A stretch of DNA of 24,629 bases from a virus, in the IMG/VR virus record IMGVR_UViG_3300031673_000457, positions 1-24,629 of that record. The stretch is one strand, 5' to 3'. Below are positions 12,510-19,651 of this stretch, piece after piece. Position 1 is the stretch's first letter. Every line of letters starts with the position of its first letter. The notes beneath the pieces were generated by a model. It did no database searches. It saw nothing but the letters and a program-made list of their open reading frames with translations, and was not told where the DNA came from. The position numbers and the translations under genes were made by a program.

Positions 12510-13625
12510 ATGGAACTTTCCATCCATCGTGAGACTTTAGATGCCGAACTGGCATGGCTGGCTTCGCATCGCGGAACCCAGTACAAGACCGGCGGTAGTA
12601 CTCTAAGCCGTGCGCATTGCGCGCTCGACCCGGTGACGAACCGGCGAATATACCGATCCGGCTCATTCATCGGCCTGCTGGCTCCAGTTGCCCGCGGGTT
12701 GTGGTCGCTCTATCAGCGTACCGTTGGCTCATTCGCGCAGCTCGTTACCGACCCGGCCGTGGCCAACGCGGCGCTCGTTTGGACCGCTCGCGCGGCGGGT
12801 GTCGGCGGTAACGCCATCACCGTGGCATTGGTTAATCCCGGCGTGGGTGGCACACTGGCCGTGGCGGTCGCTGCCGCAGCCATCACCGTTACTCTCGCGA
12901 CCGACGGCGCTGGCGTCATCACGACCATCGCGAACGATATCATCGCGGCCATCCGCGCGAACGCGGATGCTAATGCCTTGGTTTATATCGAATCCGAACG
13001 CGCGCACGACGGTTCTGGATTGGTAACCGCCATCGGCGCGACCAACCTGGCGAACGGCGTCGCCGCGATTGGCGCTCAAGCCACGCTCACCACCGGATTG
13101 ATCAACGTGGTGGCCGATACCAGCGTGATCTATACGGCCAATACATTAGGATTGGCTGGCAACAACATCCAAATTGCCTATGTCGTCCCCGCGGGCGCGG
13201 GCGTACCCCTCAGCATCGAGGAGGCAGGCGCGGGCACGGCCGGAAATCCGTATGTCATCACCGTCAACCTGGAAACCGCCGGGGCTGGTGTGGCAGTTAG
13301 CACGATCGCTCAAATCATCGCGGCTATCAACGCTCACTTCCTCACGGCGCCGCTCGTAACCGCAGTGGCGGAAGGTTTGGATACCGGCGTTCCCCTGGTC
13401 GCCTATGGCCCAACGACGCTCGCGAACGGCACGGATCTCACCGTTTCCCTGGTGTCCGGGCAGTTCGGGTTGCTTATGCACGACGTGGACGTCACGGATA
13501 GTAATGCCCTCGGCGGTATTCTCCTGGCTGGCCGCGTTCTCGACGCCCGGCTGCCGGCCGCGTCCGATGCGTTTGTCCGTGCGGCCTTGCCGCTCGTGGC
13601 ATTCACTACGGAGAACGCGCCCTAA
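12510..13625 (+). CDS. capsid decoration protein with two internal repeats, 371 aa
   Basis: The N-terminal 75 residues and C-terminal 60 (HDVDVTDSNALGGILLAGRVLDARLP) look like a lambda D-like/HDPD head decoration protein, and the gene is in the usual place between scaffold and capsid. Between them are two related beta-rich repeats of about 100 residues (87-183 and 205-307). Each begins YTA/WTA...G-x-x-GN-x-I and ends TTLANG or TNLANG. Such repeats occur as exposed insertions in phage surface proteins and may bind host surfaces or stabilise the shell. The start is ATG 12510 behind AAGGGTG. Strong Ala/Gly/Val/Thr bias. Role inferred from position and layout. Confidence 0.7.
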   Translation: MELSIHRETLDAELAWLASHRGTQYKTGGSTLSRAHCALDPVTNRRIYRSGSFIGLLAPVARGLWSLYQRTVGSFAQLVTDPAVANAALVWTARAAGVGGNAITVALVNPGVGGTLAVAVAAAAITVTLATDGAGVITTIANDIIAAIRANADANALVYIESERAHDGSGLVTAIGATNLANGVAAIGAQATLTTGLINVVADTSVIYTANTLGLAGNNIQIAYVVPAGAGVPLSIEEAGAGTAGNPYVITVNLETAGAGVAVSTIAQIIAAINAHFLTAPLVTAVAEGLDTGVPLVAYGPTTLANGTDLTVSLVSGQFGLLMHDVDVTDSNALGGILLAGRVLDARLPAASDAFVRAALPLVAFTTENAP

Positions 13626-13655
13626 CCCATAATCCCTAGATTCCGTTTTACACAG

Positions 13656-13678
13656 AAAGCCGCCTTTTAGGGGCTTTT
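13656..13678 (+). terminator. probable terminator between decoration and capsid genes
   Basis: AAAGCC (13656-13661) pairs with GGCTTT (13672-13677), extended by CC/GG with one bulged G, followed by T residues. Moderate stem; it could act as a partial terminator tuning capsid expression. Confidence 0.55.
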
Positions 13679-13706
13679 TGTTATTTTCGTAGAGGAGTGA
13701 GAGGAA

Positions 13707-14825
13707 ATGAAATGCCTTTGCCGAATCCTGTATATCCTGCGCATGGCATTCGCCGCGCCGGCGGTTCTGCTTTTAGGCGGCGTCAAGCCAATCGACGCTA
13801 TCGGCGTGCCCGAGTTGCTCTCGTACGTCCGTGCGCGTACACCTCGGGCCATGCTGGGCAACGTCCTTTTCCCTGCCAAGGACGTCAGCTCTTTGACCTG
13901 GAAAGCCGTGATCGGCGCGAACAATTTACCGGTTGCCGCCAAGGTCGTGGCCTTTAACCAAGAGGCCAGCATCCATTCCCGAGAGGGACTGGCAACCCAA
14001 AGCGGCGGAATCGTCCCAATCAAGCGGAAGATCAGCCTAGACGAGGAAACCATGTTCAAGCTGTATAACCCGCGTCCGAACACCAGTGAGTTCGATGACG
14101 CGATCGCCGACATCTACAACGATACCGAGAAAATGATCGTCTCCTTGGAAACCAAGATTGAAGTCCTGCGGTGGCAGGGGGTCACCACCGGCCGGATCAT
14201 GCCTGACGAGGACGGGATCATCCAGGAAGTCCTTTACGGCTTCAACCCCGGCTTGCAGTCCCAGATACTTGCGGGTGGCGCTTTATGGAGCGCATTCGCC
14301 ACAGCCACGCCGATTACGGATATCCAGAACTGGGTGACATCAGTCGTCAATCGCGGCTGCCCACGGCCAAGGCGGGCCGTCACGTCCAACGCGGTTGTGG
14401 CTAACCTGCTTCAATGCGCCCAGGTCGGCACGATGGTTTATGGCGTCGCTGGCGCCGGCCAAACCGTCATCCTGGATCAGGTGAATGCCCTGTTGCGCAG
14501 GATGGATCTGCCGACGATCGTTACCTACGATGACCAGTACCGGACTCAGAACGAAGCCGGCGCATATACCACTTTACGGTACCTGCCGGCCAACCTGTTC
14601 ATTCTCCTGCCAGGCGAAAAGCTGGGCGACCAATTATATGCGCCGACGGTCGAGGCTCTGCGGAAGGTCCGCGATGGCGTCATCAATTCGGGTGATGCCA
14701 GGCGGATTTACTGCGAGGTCTGGGAAGAGAACGAACCCCCGGCGCATTGGACCAAGGCCGCCGCGCTCAGCTTCCCGACGTTCCCGATGGTCGATTCAAT
14801 CTTCGTGGCCCAGGTAGTTGTTTAA
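13707..14825 (+). CDS. major capsid protein (lambda gpE family), 372 aa
   Basis: Forms the icosahedral shell. From about residue 30 the sequence follows the gpE family: N-terminal VPELLSYVRARTPRAMLGNVLFPAK, a beta-rich segment, the long helix with DIYNDTEKMIVSLETKIEVLRW, and a C-terminal domain with YCEVWEENEPPAHWTKAAALSFP. Length matches the family. The start is ATG 13707 behind GAGAGG; another ATG at 13712 is out of frame. The first 28 residues are hydrophobic (MKCLCRILYILRMAFAAPAV) and resemble the scaffold leader, which is unusual for a capsid protein. It is flanked by terminators on both sides, as expected for the most abundant product. Confidence 0.92.
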   Translation: MKCLCRILYILRMAFAAPAVLLLGGVKPIDAIGVPELLSYVRARTPRAMLGNVLFPAKDVSSLTWKAVIGANNLPVAAKVVAFNQEASIHSREGLATQSGGIVPIKRKISLDEETMFKLYNPRPNTSEFDDAIADIYNDTEKMIVSLETKIEVLRWQGVTTGRIMPDEDGIIQEVLYGFNPGLQSQILAGGALWSAFATATPITDIQNWVTSVVNRGCPRPRRAVTSNAVVANLLQCAQVGTMVYGVAGAGQTVILDQVNALLRRMDLPTIVTYDDQYRTQNEAGAYTTLRYLPANLFILLPGEKLGDQLYAPTVEALRKVRDGVINSGDARRIYCEVWEENEPPAHWTKAAALSFPTFPMVDSIFVAQVVV

Positions 14826-14841
14826 GATTCAGTAAAACACG

Positions 14842-14873
14842 AAAGAGAGGCGGCGCCACGCCGTCTCTCTTTT
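14842..14873 (+). terminator. strong terminator after the major capsid gene
   Basis: A 13-bp stem with one G-U pair (14842-14854 with 14860-14872), five-base loop GCCAC, ending in four T (14870-14873). It lies 16 bases after the capsid stop. Confidence 0.85.
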
Positions 14874-14889
14874 ATACGGAAAGGTGTGA

Positions 14890-15138
14890 ATGGATACCGT
14901 GAAGATCAGTGCTCTTAGCAGTCCCATCTGGGACGGCAAAAAGAACCATCCCGCGGGTGAACCGTTCGATATCGATGACGAATACGGGCAGCCATTGATT
15001 GATACTGGCAAAGCCCAGAAGGTCAAGGTTGTTATGCGCGAGGTTGTCGAACCGGAGAAACAAACAGCCGCGCATAAACCGAAAAGGTCCACGGAACCCA
15101 AGGATTCTAACCCCAATCCCGTTTCCGGCGAGGAGTGA
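14890..15138 (+). CDS. small head protein, 82 aa
   Basis: The start is ATG 14890 behind AAAGGTG. The N-terminal 50 residues form a small beta domain (IWDGKKNHPAGEPFDIDDEYG) and the C-terminal 30 are Lys/Pro/Glu-rich and disordered. Many siphophages carry a protein of this size and layout between capsid and connector genes; its role is unclear. No catalytic motif is visible. Confidence 0.7.
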   Translation: MDTVKISALSSPIWDGKKNHPAGEPFDIDDEYGQPLIDTGKAQKVKVVMREVVEPEKQTAAHKPKRSTEPKDSNPNPVSGEE

Positions 15139-15144
15139 TCCATC

Positions 15145-15513
15145 ATGTCCGCCGTCCTGGCCGACGCGAATACTTATCTGGCCGCGTACTGCTTGAATAC
15201 CGCCGCCTGGGATGCGGCGACCGACGCAGTAAAAACTAAGGCGCTCAACCAGGCGGAGCAGGAGATCCTCTCTTTGCCCTGGCGATACGGCGCGCCCGGC
15301 GCGAACCAAGCCAACGCGGTCTACGAGCAGGCGGCGTTCGGCCTGGAGATCACTCAGACACGCGCGAACCTGCAAGCGCAGGGAGTCACGGCGGCGGGCA
15401 TCTCCGGCGGCGCATCCGAAACGTACAAGCCCACGCGGTACGGCTTCCCGCTGGCGCCAGGCGCGCAAAAGTGGATCCGCGGCTGGCTCATAATGTCGGT
15501 TCCGACGAGGTGA
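15145..15513 (+). CDS. head-tail connector/adaptor protein, 122 aa
   Basis: All-helical small protein following the capsid block, in the position of HK97 gp6/SPP1 gp15 adaptors that ring the portal. Features are an N-terminal DANTYLAAYC helix, KALNQAEQEILSLPW and YEQAAFGLEI helices, and a C-terminal PLAPGAQKWIRGWL segment. The last is a common sign of the gp6-like family. The start is ATG 15145 behind GAGGAGTGATC. Confidence 0.72.
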   Translation: MSAVLADANTYLAAYCLNTAAWDAATDAVKTKALNQAEQEILSLPWRYGAPGANQANAVYEQAAFGLEITQTRANLQAQGVTAAGISGGASETYKPTRYGFPLAPGAQKWIRGWLIMSVPTR

Positions 15514-15557
15514 GACCGGGTAATCAAAAATAAAAAATCTAAAGGAGTTGTTTCCAA

Positions 15558-16508
15558 ATGGCAACCAGAAAAGGCACTATCGCTCTAGCCGGGCACAATC
15601 CCACCAAGGTCGCGTTCAAGGACGATATTTTAGCGTTTATCCTCGGAACGAATGCCGCGCCGTTCGATCTGTCCACGGACGGATTAACCCTCATCGCCGA
15701 TCCAAACGGCGATGGCGACGAAACCGCGACGTTTAACTGCGCCGCGGGCAAGCATGAGTCTGGTTTGAATCCGGTTGTCGACCTGAGCGCCGAGTTGGAT
15801 ACCAAGTTCCAAATCCAGGTTGACGACGACGCTGGCGGCGCGCAAGTTGTTACCCTGATTGTCGCCGGCAAAAATACAGGCGAATTGATTGCCGCCGAGA
15901 TGCAGACCAAGATCCAGGCCCTTGGTGGCGTGTACGAGGGTGTTACGGTTGCTTACTCGGGCGAGGTGCCCAACGATCTGTATACGATCACTTCGGGGAC
16001 TAAAGGCACGGGTTCTAAGGTACGGATTACACGGGCGGTCGATCATAACGTAACCGAGGAACTGGAACTTGGCCCAGATGGCGGCACCGATACAGATGGT
16101 ACGGGCGACTTCGCCAATGCCGCCGCCGCGTCCATCGCCGAGGTCCTGGCCGTCATTGTCACGGACATGGCCGGTTTTACTGGATCTAACGTGGCAGGGG
16201 CGCTCAAGCTGACCGCCAACGAGGGCGAGCCGAACAGCATAGTTATGGGCAATGGCACTGCCAACGATATCCTCGGCTTTGTCAATCTCGATGCCGATTA
16301 TGGCACACAAGGTTTGGGATACGGAACGGATATGGCCGACGTGAATTACGTCGTTGTGGCTACATTTAACGGAGTGGCGGCAGCTAATTTGCCAGATGAC
16401 AATCTGTCAATCGGCAATAAGTCCACTTCCGGATTTGAAGTCCAGAGCGAGACAGAGGCGTCTACGTATAGCGTGGATCTTTTGATCGAAGGGGAGGAAG
16501 CTGCGTAA
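15558..16508 (+). CDS. beta-rich virion structural protein, 316 aa
   Basis: No firm family. The start is ATG 15558 behind AAAGGAG (about 15541-15547). After an N-terminal segment (KGTIALAGHNPTKVAFKDD), the chain has two similar modules. The first ends SGTKGTGSKVRITR and the second ends NEGEPNSIVMGNGTANDILGF; both follow the pattern strand-helix-strand, Gly-Ser-turn, strand seen in insertions of phage tail and sheath proteins. Position among neck genes suggests a virion component exposed on the head or neck, perhaps a fibre or second decoration protein. The main tail tube protein is better assigned to 17774-18625. Confidence 0.6.
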   Translation: MATRKGTIALAGHNPTKVAFKDDILAFILGTNAAPFDLSTDGLTLIADPNGDGDETATFNCAAGKHESGLNPVVDLSAELDTKFQIQVDDDAGGAQVVTLIVAGKNTGELIAAEMQTKIQALGGVYEGVTVAYSGEVPNDLYTITSGTKGTGSKVRITRAVDHNVTEELELGPDGGTDTDGTGDFANAAAASIAEVLAVIVTDMAGFTGSNVAGALKLTANEGEPNSIVMGNGTANDILGFVNLDADYGTQGLGYGTDMADVNYVVVATFNGVAAANLPDDNLSIGNKSTSGFEVQSETEASTYSVDLLIEGEEAA

Positions 16509-16568
16509 AGTAAGCTAGTCCGCGTGCCTCGTCCGTTCCTATTCGACGAGGTGAGAGGTGATCTGGCC

Positions 16569-16853
16569 ATGATCGACGAGTACCTGACGGATAATCTCTC
16601 TTGGCAGACCCATGCCACCGGCGGCGCCGGCCGGCCGGTTTATGACGCGCCGGTAATTATCAAAGGCCGCAAGCACGATCGGATCCGGCTGGTCCGCGAC
16701 AAGACCGGTGCCCAGGTGGTCAGCTCGGCGGAGGGATGGACTAAATCGGCTATCCAGATCGACGACAAGATCGATGGTCGGATCGTCCTGGCCCGGGGCG
16801 ACCAGAAGACCCTAGACGGCATCCTGGAATGCTACATGTTCTACCTGGCCTGA
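16569..16853 (+). CDS. small neck/head-completion-region protein, 94 aa
   Basis: The start chosen is ATG 16569, eight bases after GAGGTG (16555-16560) in an extended GAGGTGATC. An in-frame GTG at 16524 has no ribosome binding site. The sequence starts MIDEYLTDNLSW and contains GGAGRPVYDAPVIIKGRKH, with beta strands throughout and no catalytic motif. In this gene order the slot normally holds a head closure (stopper) protein such as SPP1 gp16/HK97 gp7. Assignment by position only. Confidence 0.65.
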   Translation: MIDEYLTDNLSWQTHATGGAGRPVYDAPVIIKGRKHDRIRLVRDKTGAQVVSSAEGWTKSAIQIDDKIDGRIVLARGDQKTLDGILECYMFYLA

Positions 16854-16868
16854 CAGGAGGGTGATGCC

Positions 16869-17369
16869 ATGGCCGACGACTTCGAGATCAAGATCGAGTG
16901 GGAGGGCTTCGACGAGGTCCGTCAGGCCCTGCGCCAGGCCACAAAGGAGATTCTGGCCGCCGCGACCCATGCCATGGTCGAAAATGCAGAGGACCTGCTG
17001 GGACGCGCCATGGCGCTGGCGCCGATCGATGAAGGTACACTGCGAGGCAGCGGGTCTGCCCGAGTAAATCGTGGCGGGGTGGCCGTGACGGAGATGCGAA
17101 CCGATGAAAGCGGTGGTAAGACGCACATCATTAAGCAGATTCCTGGCTCTGACTTGGGATCTATGATCAATTTGGTCGGTGATAACCAGATTGAGGCAGA
17201 GGACGGCTTCAATACGCCCTATGCCGCGCGCCAACACGAGGAAATTTTGTGGAAGCATCCCCAGGGCGGCGAGGCCAAGTACCTGGAGAAGCCGTTGAAA
17301 CAGCAAGCTAACGACTACGCGCGGAATATAGCTACCGCCATCAAAGGGGAGGTGACGCATGGCGGATGA
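16869..17369 (+). CDS. HK97 gp10-like tail/neck protein, 166 aa
   Basis: HK97 gp10-family proteins act at the head-tail joining step. The family pattern is clear: N-terminal helix with LRQATKEILAAATHAM, then MALAPIDEGTLRGSG, a strand region, and the C-terminal FNTPYAARQHEE...HPQGGEAKYLEKPL segment. Length is normal for a version with an extra loop between the two halves. The start is ATG 16869, eight bases after AGGAGG (16855-16860). It overlaps the next gene by four bases as ATGA. Confidence 0.85.
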   Translation: MADDFEIKIEWEGFDEVRQALRQATKEILAAATHAMVENAEDLLGRAMALAPIDEGTLRGSGSARVNRGGVAVTEMRTDESGGKTHIIKQIPGSDLGSMINLVGDNQIEAEDGFNTPYAARQHEEILWKHPQGGEAKYLEKPLKQQANDYARNIATAIKGEVTHGG

Positions 17370-17761
17370 CAGCGAAAGACCTGGTTGATTTTTTGGAAAC
17401 AGGCGGGATCGGGACATATGAGACCGATCTTTTTTACAGTTTCCTCCCACCCGAACCCGCCGCCCTGGTGTGCGTCCTCCCCAGCGGCGGCTATCCGCCG
17501 GATCTGTACCTGCCGATCGCTGACCCGACATTCCAGATCTGCATCAGGGCGGAGACATATGACGACGCGGAGGCCCAGGCGGCGGCTGTGGCGGCGCTGT
17601 TCCGGGATGCGCTGGACCGTCCGAAGACCAATTTTACCATCGGGACGACCTATGTCTATTTGGCGCAGTTTTTGCAGGAGCCAACCACGGCTTACATCGG
17701 TTACAACACCAACGGGCGGGCCGAATTTTCTTGTAATCTGCATCTGAAAATAAGAATTTGA
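17366..17761 (+). CDS. tail terminator/minor capsid-like protein, 131 aa
   Basis: It sits between the gp10-like and tail tube genes, where the tail terminator (lambda gpU/SPP1 gp17-type) is encoded. Visible features fit a small alpha/beta tail completion protein: N-terminal TAKDLVDFLETGG helix, strands in VCVLPSGGYPPDLYLPIADPTFQICIRAE, helix DDAEAQAAAVAALFRDAL, and C-terminal strands FSCNLHLKIRI. These proteins cap the tail and join it to the head. The start is ATG 17366 in an ATGA overlap with the previous gene. Confidence 0.75.
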   Translation: MTAKDLVDFLETGGIGTYETDLFYSFLPPEPAALVCVLPSGGYPPDLYLPIADPTFQICIRAETYDDAEAQAAAVAALFRDALDRPKTNFTIGTTYVYLAQFLQEPTTAYIGYNTNGRAEFSCNLHLKIRI

Positions 17762-17773
17762 GGAGGGATTGAG

Positions 17774-18625
17774 TTGGCGGAAGATATTACTCAGGTCAAC
17801 CTGGGAATTTGTTCGGTGACGCTCAACGATGTCAACCTGGGCTTCACCAAGGGTGGCGCGGAGTTGACCTACAAAGGTACGTGGGTCAAGCTTGCTGTCG
17901 ATCAACAAGGCATCACGCCGGTTAAGAAGGTTTTTACCGGCGAGGAAGTCAGCGTCAAGACCAATTTGTCGCAGCTTTCTCATGATAATCTAGTGGCCGC
18001 ATGTGGCGGGGCGGGAACAAAGATCACCGATGGGACGAAGCATGCCGTCACGTTTGGCCGGGAACCGGGCTTTGAGGCCGACAGCTACGTACTATCCTTG
18101 CACCCGGAATACATGGGCGCGAGCCTGGAAAACGACGTGACGATCTACAAGGCCAGCGGCATTGCCGACGTGGCTTCGGCGTTCAAACTTGAGGACGGAA
18201 CCGTTATTCCAGTAACATTCGAGGGCATCGCCGACCTGACCAGGGCGGACAAAGACCGCCTCTGGCGGTTCGGTGACGCCACGGCCAGCGTGGATCTGGA
18301 AGCGCCAACAATGACCATCGTGCCGGTCGACGAGGCGGTTGGCGTGGACAAGGCGATCACCACCACCGTCCAGATCACGTTTAGTAAGGATATGAACCCT
18401 GCCACAATCATCGCGGGTAATCTCACGGTCATCGCGGATGTCGCCAAGACGCTCAAGGATGGCGTTTGGTCCTATATTTCGGCCACGAAAAAAGCCATTT
18501 TCACGCCGAGCACGGAGTGGGCGGGCACCACGAAGTACAAGGTGTTAGTGTCTACGGATGTCAAGTCCATCAACGGCGTGTCCATGGCGGCATGGTCCGT
18601 AACCGACTTCACCACCGCCGCGTAA
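17774..18625 (+). CDS. major tail (tube) protein with C-terminal Ig-like domain, 283 aa
   Basis: Polymerises to form the tail tube. Residues 1-170 resemble a tube protein (SVTLNDVNLGFTKGGAELTYKG, followed by strands and the FEGIADLTRADKDRLWRFGD end). Residues about 178-283 form a bacterial Ig-like domain of the SbsA/Big_5 type: PTMTIVPVDEAVGVDKAI..., VQITFSKDMNPATI, IFTPSTEWAGTTKYKVLVS, SVTDFTTAA. Ig-like domains at this position are common and would decorate the outside of the tail. The start is TTG 17774, seven bases after AGGAGG (17761-17766). A strong terminator follows, consistent with high expression. Confidence 0.85.
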   Translation: MAEDITQVNLGICSVTLNDVNLGFTKGGAELTYKGTWVKLAVDQQGITPVKKVFTGEEVSVKTNLSQLSHDNLVAACGGAGTKITDGTKHAVTFGREPGFEADSYVLSLHPEYMGASLENDVTIYKASGIADVASAFKLEDGTVIPVTFEGIADLTRADKDRLWRFGDATASVDLEAPTMTIVPVDEAVGVDKAITTTVQITFSKDMNPATIIAGNLTVIADVAKTLKDGVWSYISATKKAIFTPSTEWAGTTKYKVLVSTDVKSINGVSMAAWSVTDFTTAA

Positions 18626-18644
18626 CCAGGCGTCCAGCATCACG

Positions 18645-18679
18645 GCGGGAGATCCCGAACGGATCTCCCGCTCTTTCTT
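18645..18679 (+). terminator. strong terminator after the tail tube gene
   Basis: A perfect 11-bp stem GCGGGAGATCC (18645-18655) / GGATCTCCCGC (18661-18671), loop CGAAC, then TCTTTCTT. It probably lowers read-through from the abundant tube gene into the chaperone and tape measure genes. Confidence 0.88.
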
Positions 18680-18707
18680 ACCCCCAAAACGAATGGAGGA
18701 TTGAATC

Positions 18708-19367
18708 ATGAGCGCTGAAAATTCCCTGCCTGCCAGCAGGAAGGTGCTGATACACGACGACGATGCTTATCAGCGTAAATTGGCGGCAGTTCTAGCACGG
18801 GCGGAGCCTATCAAGAAACAGTTTGGCGAGGACTCGGAGGAATACGAGAACGCAACAGTCATTAAGTTGAAAAAGCCCGATGATTATATTTCCATCGTCG
18901 TTGAAAAGCTCCGCACCCGCGATTTTTACCGCCTAGTCCTGGCCCTGCGCGACTTGCCCAAAAACCTCACTACATCCCTGGGAGAGGGCGGCACGGCGGA
19001 ATTCATGGCCGCCACCCAGGGCGGCGGCGAGCAGATGCTGGCCGCGCTAATCAATAACCTGCCGCGCATCCTGGCTGTCGCGTTCGATGAAGTGATCGGC
19101 GTTGTGGCTGCCGCGGTCACGCCGGGCAAGCGGGACGAATCCGAGGAGAAGTACCACGCCCGGGTCGCCTCGCGCGCCGAGCAGTTGCAAGGGACCTATC
19201 CCGAAGAGCTGATCCAGATCATCCGGGCATGGATCGAAGTCAACGACCTGGCGGCACTGGCCGCTGAGTTAAAAAACGTTCCAGGCCTTCAGGCGATCAA
19301 AATGCTACTTCCGGGTCTGAAGGCGACAGCTTCCAACGCGGCCTCCTCGATGTCGCGGAAGAGCTGA
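18708..19367 (+). CDS. tail assembly chaperone, short form, 219 aa
   Basis: The protein binds the tape measure protein and keeps it ready for tube assembly (role of lambda gpG). Evidence is position between tube and tape measure genes, a mostly helical chain, and a slippery heptamer near its end. The start is ATG 18708, seven bases after GGAGGA (18695-18700). The last 29 residues after the slippery site are Gly/Ala/Ser-rich and would be replaced in the frameshifted form. Family not identified beyond role. Confidence 0.85.
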   Translation: MSAENSLPASRKVLIHDDDAYQRKLAAVLARAEPIKKQFGEDSEEYENATVIKLKKPDDYISIVVEKLRTRDFYRLVLALRDLPKNLTTSLGEGGTAEFMAATQGGGEQMLAALINNLPRILAVAFDEVIGVVAAAVTPGKRDESEEKYHARVASRAEQLQGTYPEELIQIIRAWIEVNDLAALAAELKNVPGLQAIKMLLPGLKATASNAASSMSRKS

Positions 19368-19645
19368 ACAGTTCGCCCGCGGACGTGCTGTGGGAGACCT
19401 ATCCCCTGGAACTCTTGATCTACCAACGAGAGATCCCTAAACGCCGCGCCATGCATGATCTCAGACAGGCCATGATCCACCTGATGGCCCACCCCATGGC
19501 GGGGGAAGCCGCGGGCAAATTTATCGAAAGCCTACGCCAGGAAGCTATCTCTGGCTGCGGCCACGATCCGCGTTTGCTGCCAGAAGAACCCGATCTGGCG
19601 GGCATAGAAGCGCTAAAAGCCAAACTCGCCGTCCAAGGGAGGTGA
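18708..19645 (+). CDS. tail assembly chaperone, -1 frameshift fusion (gpGT-like), about 312 aa
   Basis: A -1 shift at A AAA AAC (19271-19277) joins 190 codons of the short chaperone to 122 codons read from 19277 to 19645. The added part begins RSRPSGDQ, then GLLDVAEELNSSPADVLWETYPLELLIYQRE and a helical tail ending AKLAVQGR. It corresponds to the T domain of the lambda G/GT system, which recruits tube subunits while the G part holds the tape measure. The GTG at 19385 that could start a separate downstream gene has no ribosome binding site, which supports expression only by frameshifting. The ratio of the two forms cannot be read from sequence. Confidence 0.85.
19271..19277 (+). promoter_or_regulatory. 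programmed -1 frameshift slippery site A AAA AAC
   Basis: AAAAAAC is in the correct phase (zero-frame codons AAA 19272-19274 and AAC 19275-19277). The -1 frame has a TGA at 19265-19267 just upstream and is then open to 19645. The heptamer is the canonical strong slippery sequence. Confidence 0.88.
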
Positions 19646-19651
19646 CGTACT

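Noticed and set aside
16812-17531. Antisense open frame of about 240 codons opposite neck genes
   Set aside because: Low-complexity shadow spanning several real plus-strand genes, with no start signals.
19385-19645. Separate downstream chaperone gene starting at GTG 19385
   Set aside because: No ribosome binding site; the in-phase A AAA AAC upstream explains its expression as a frameshift fusion.
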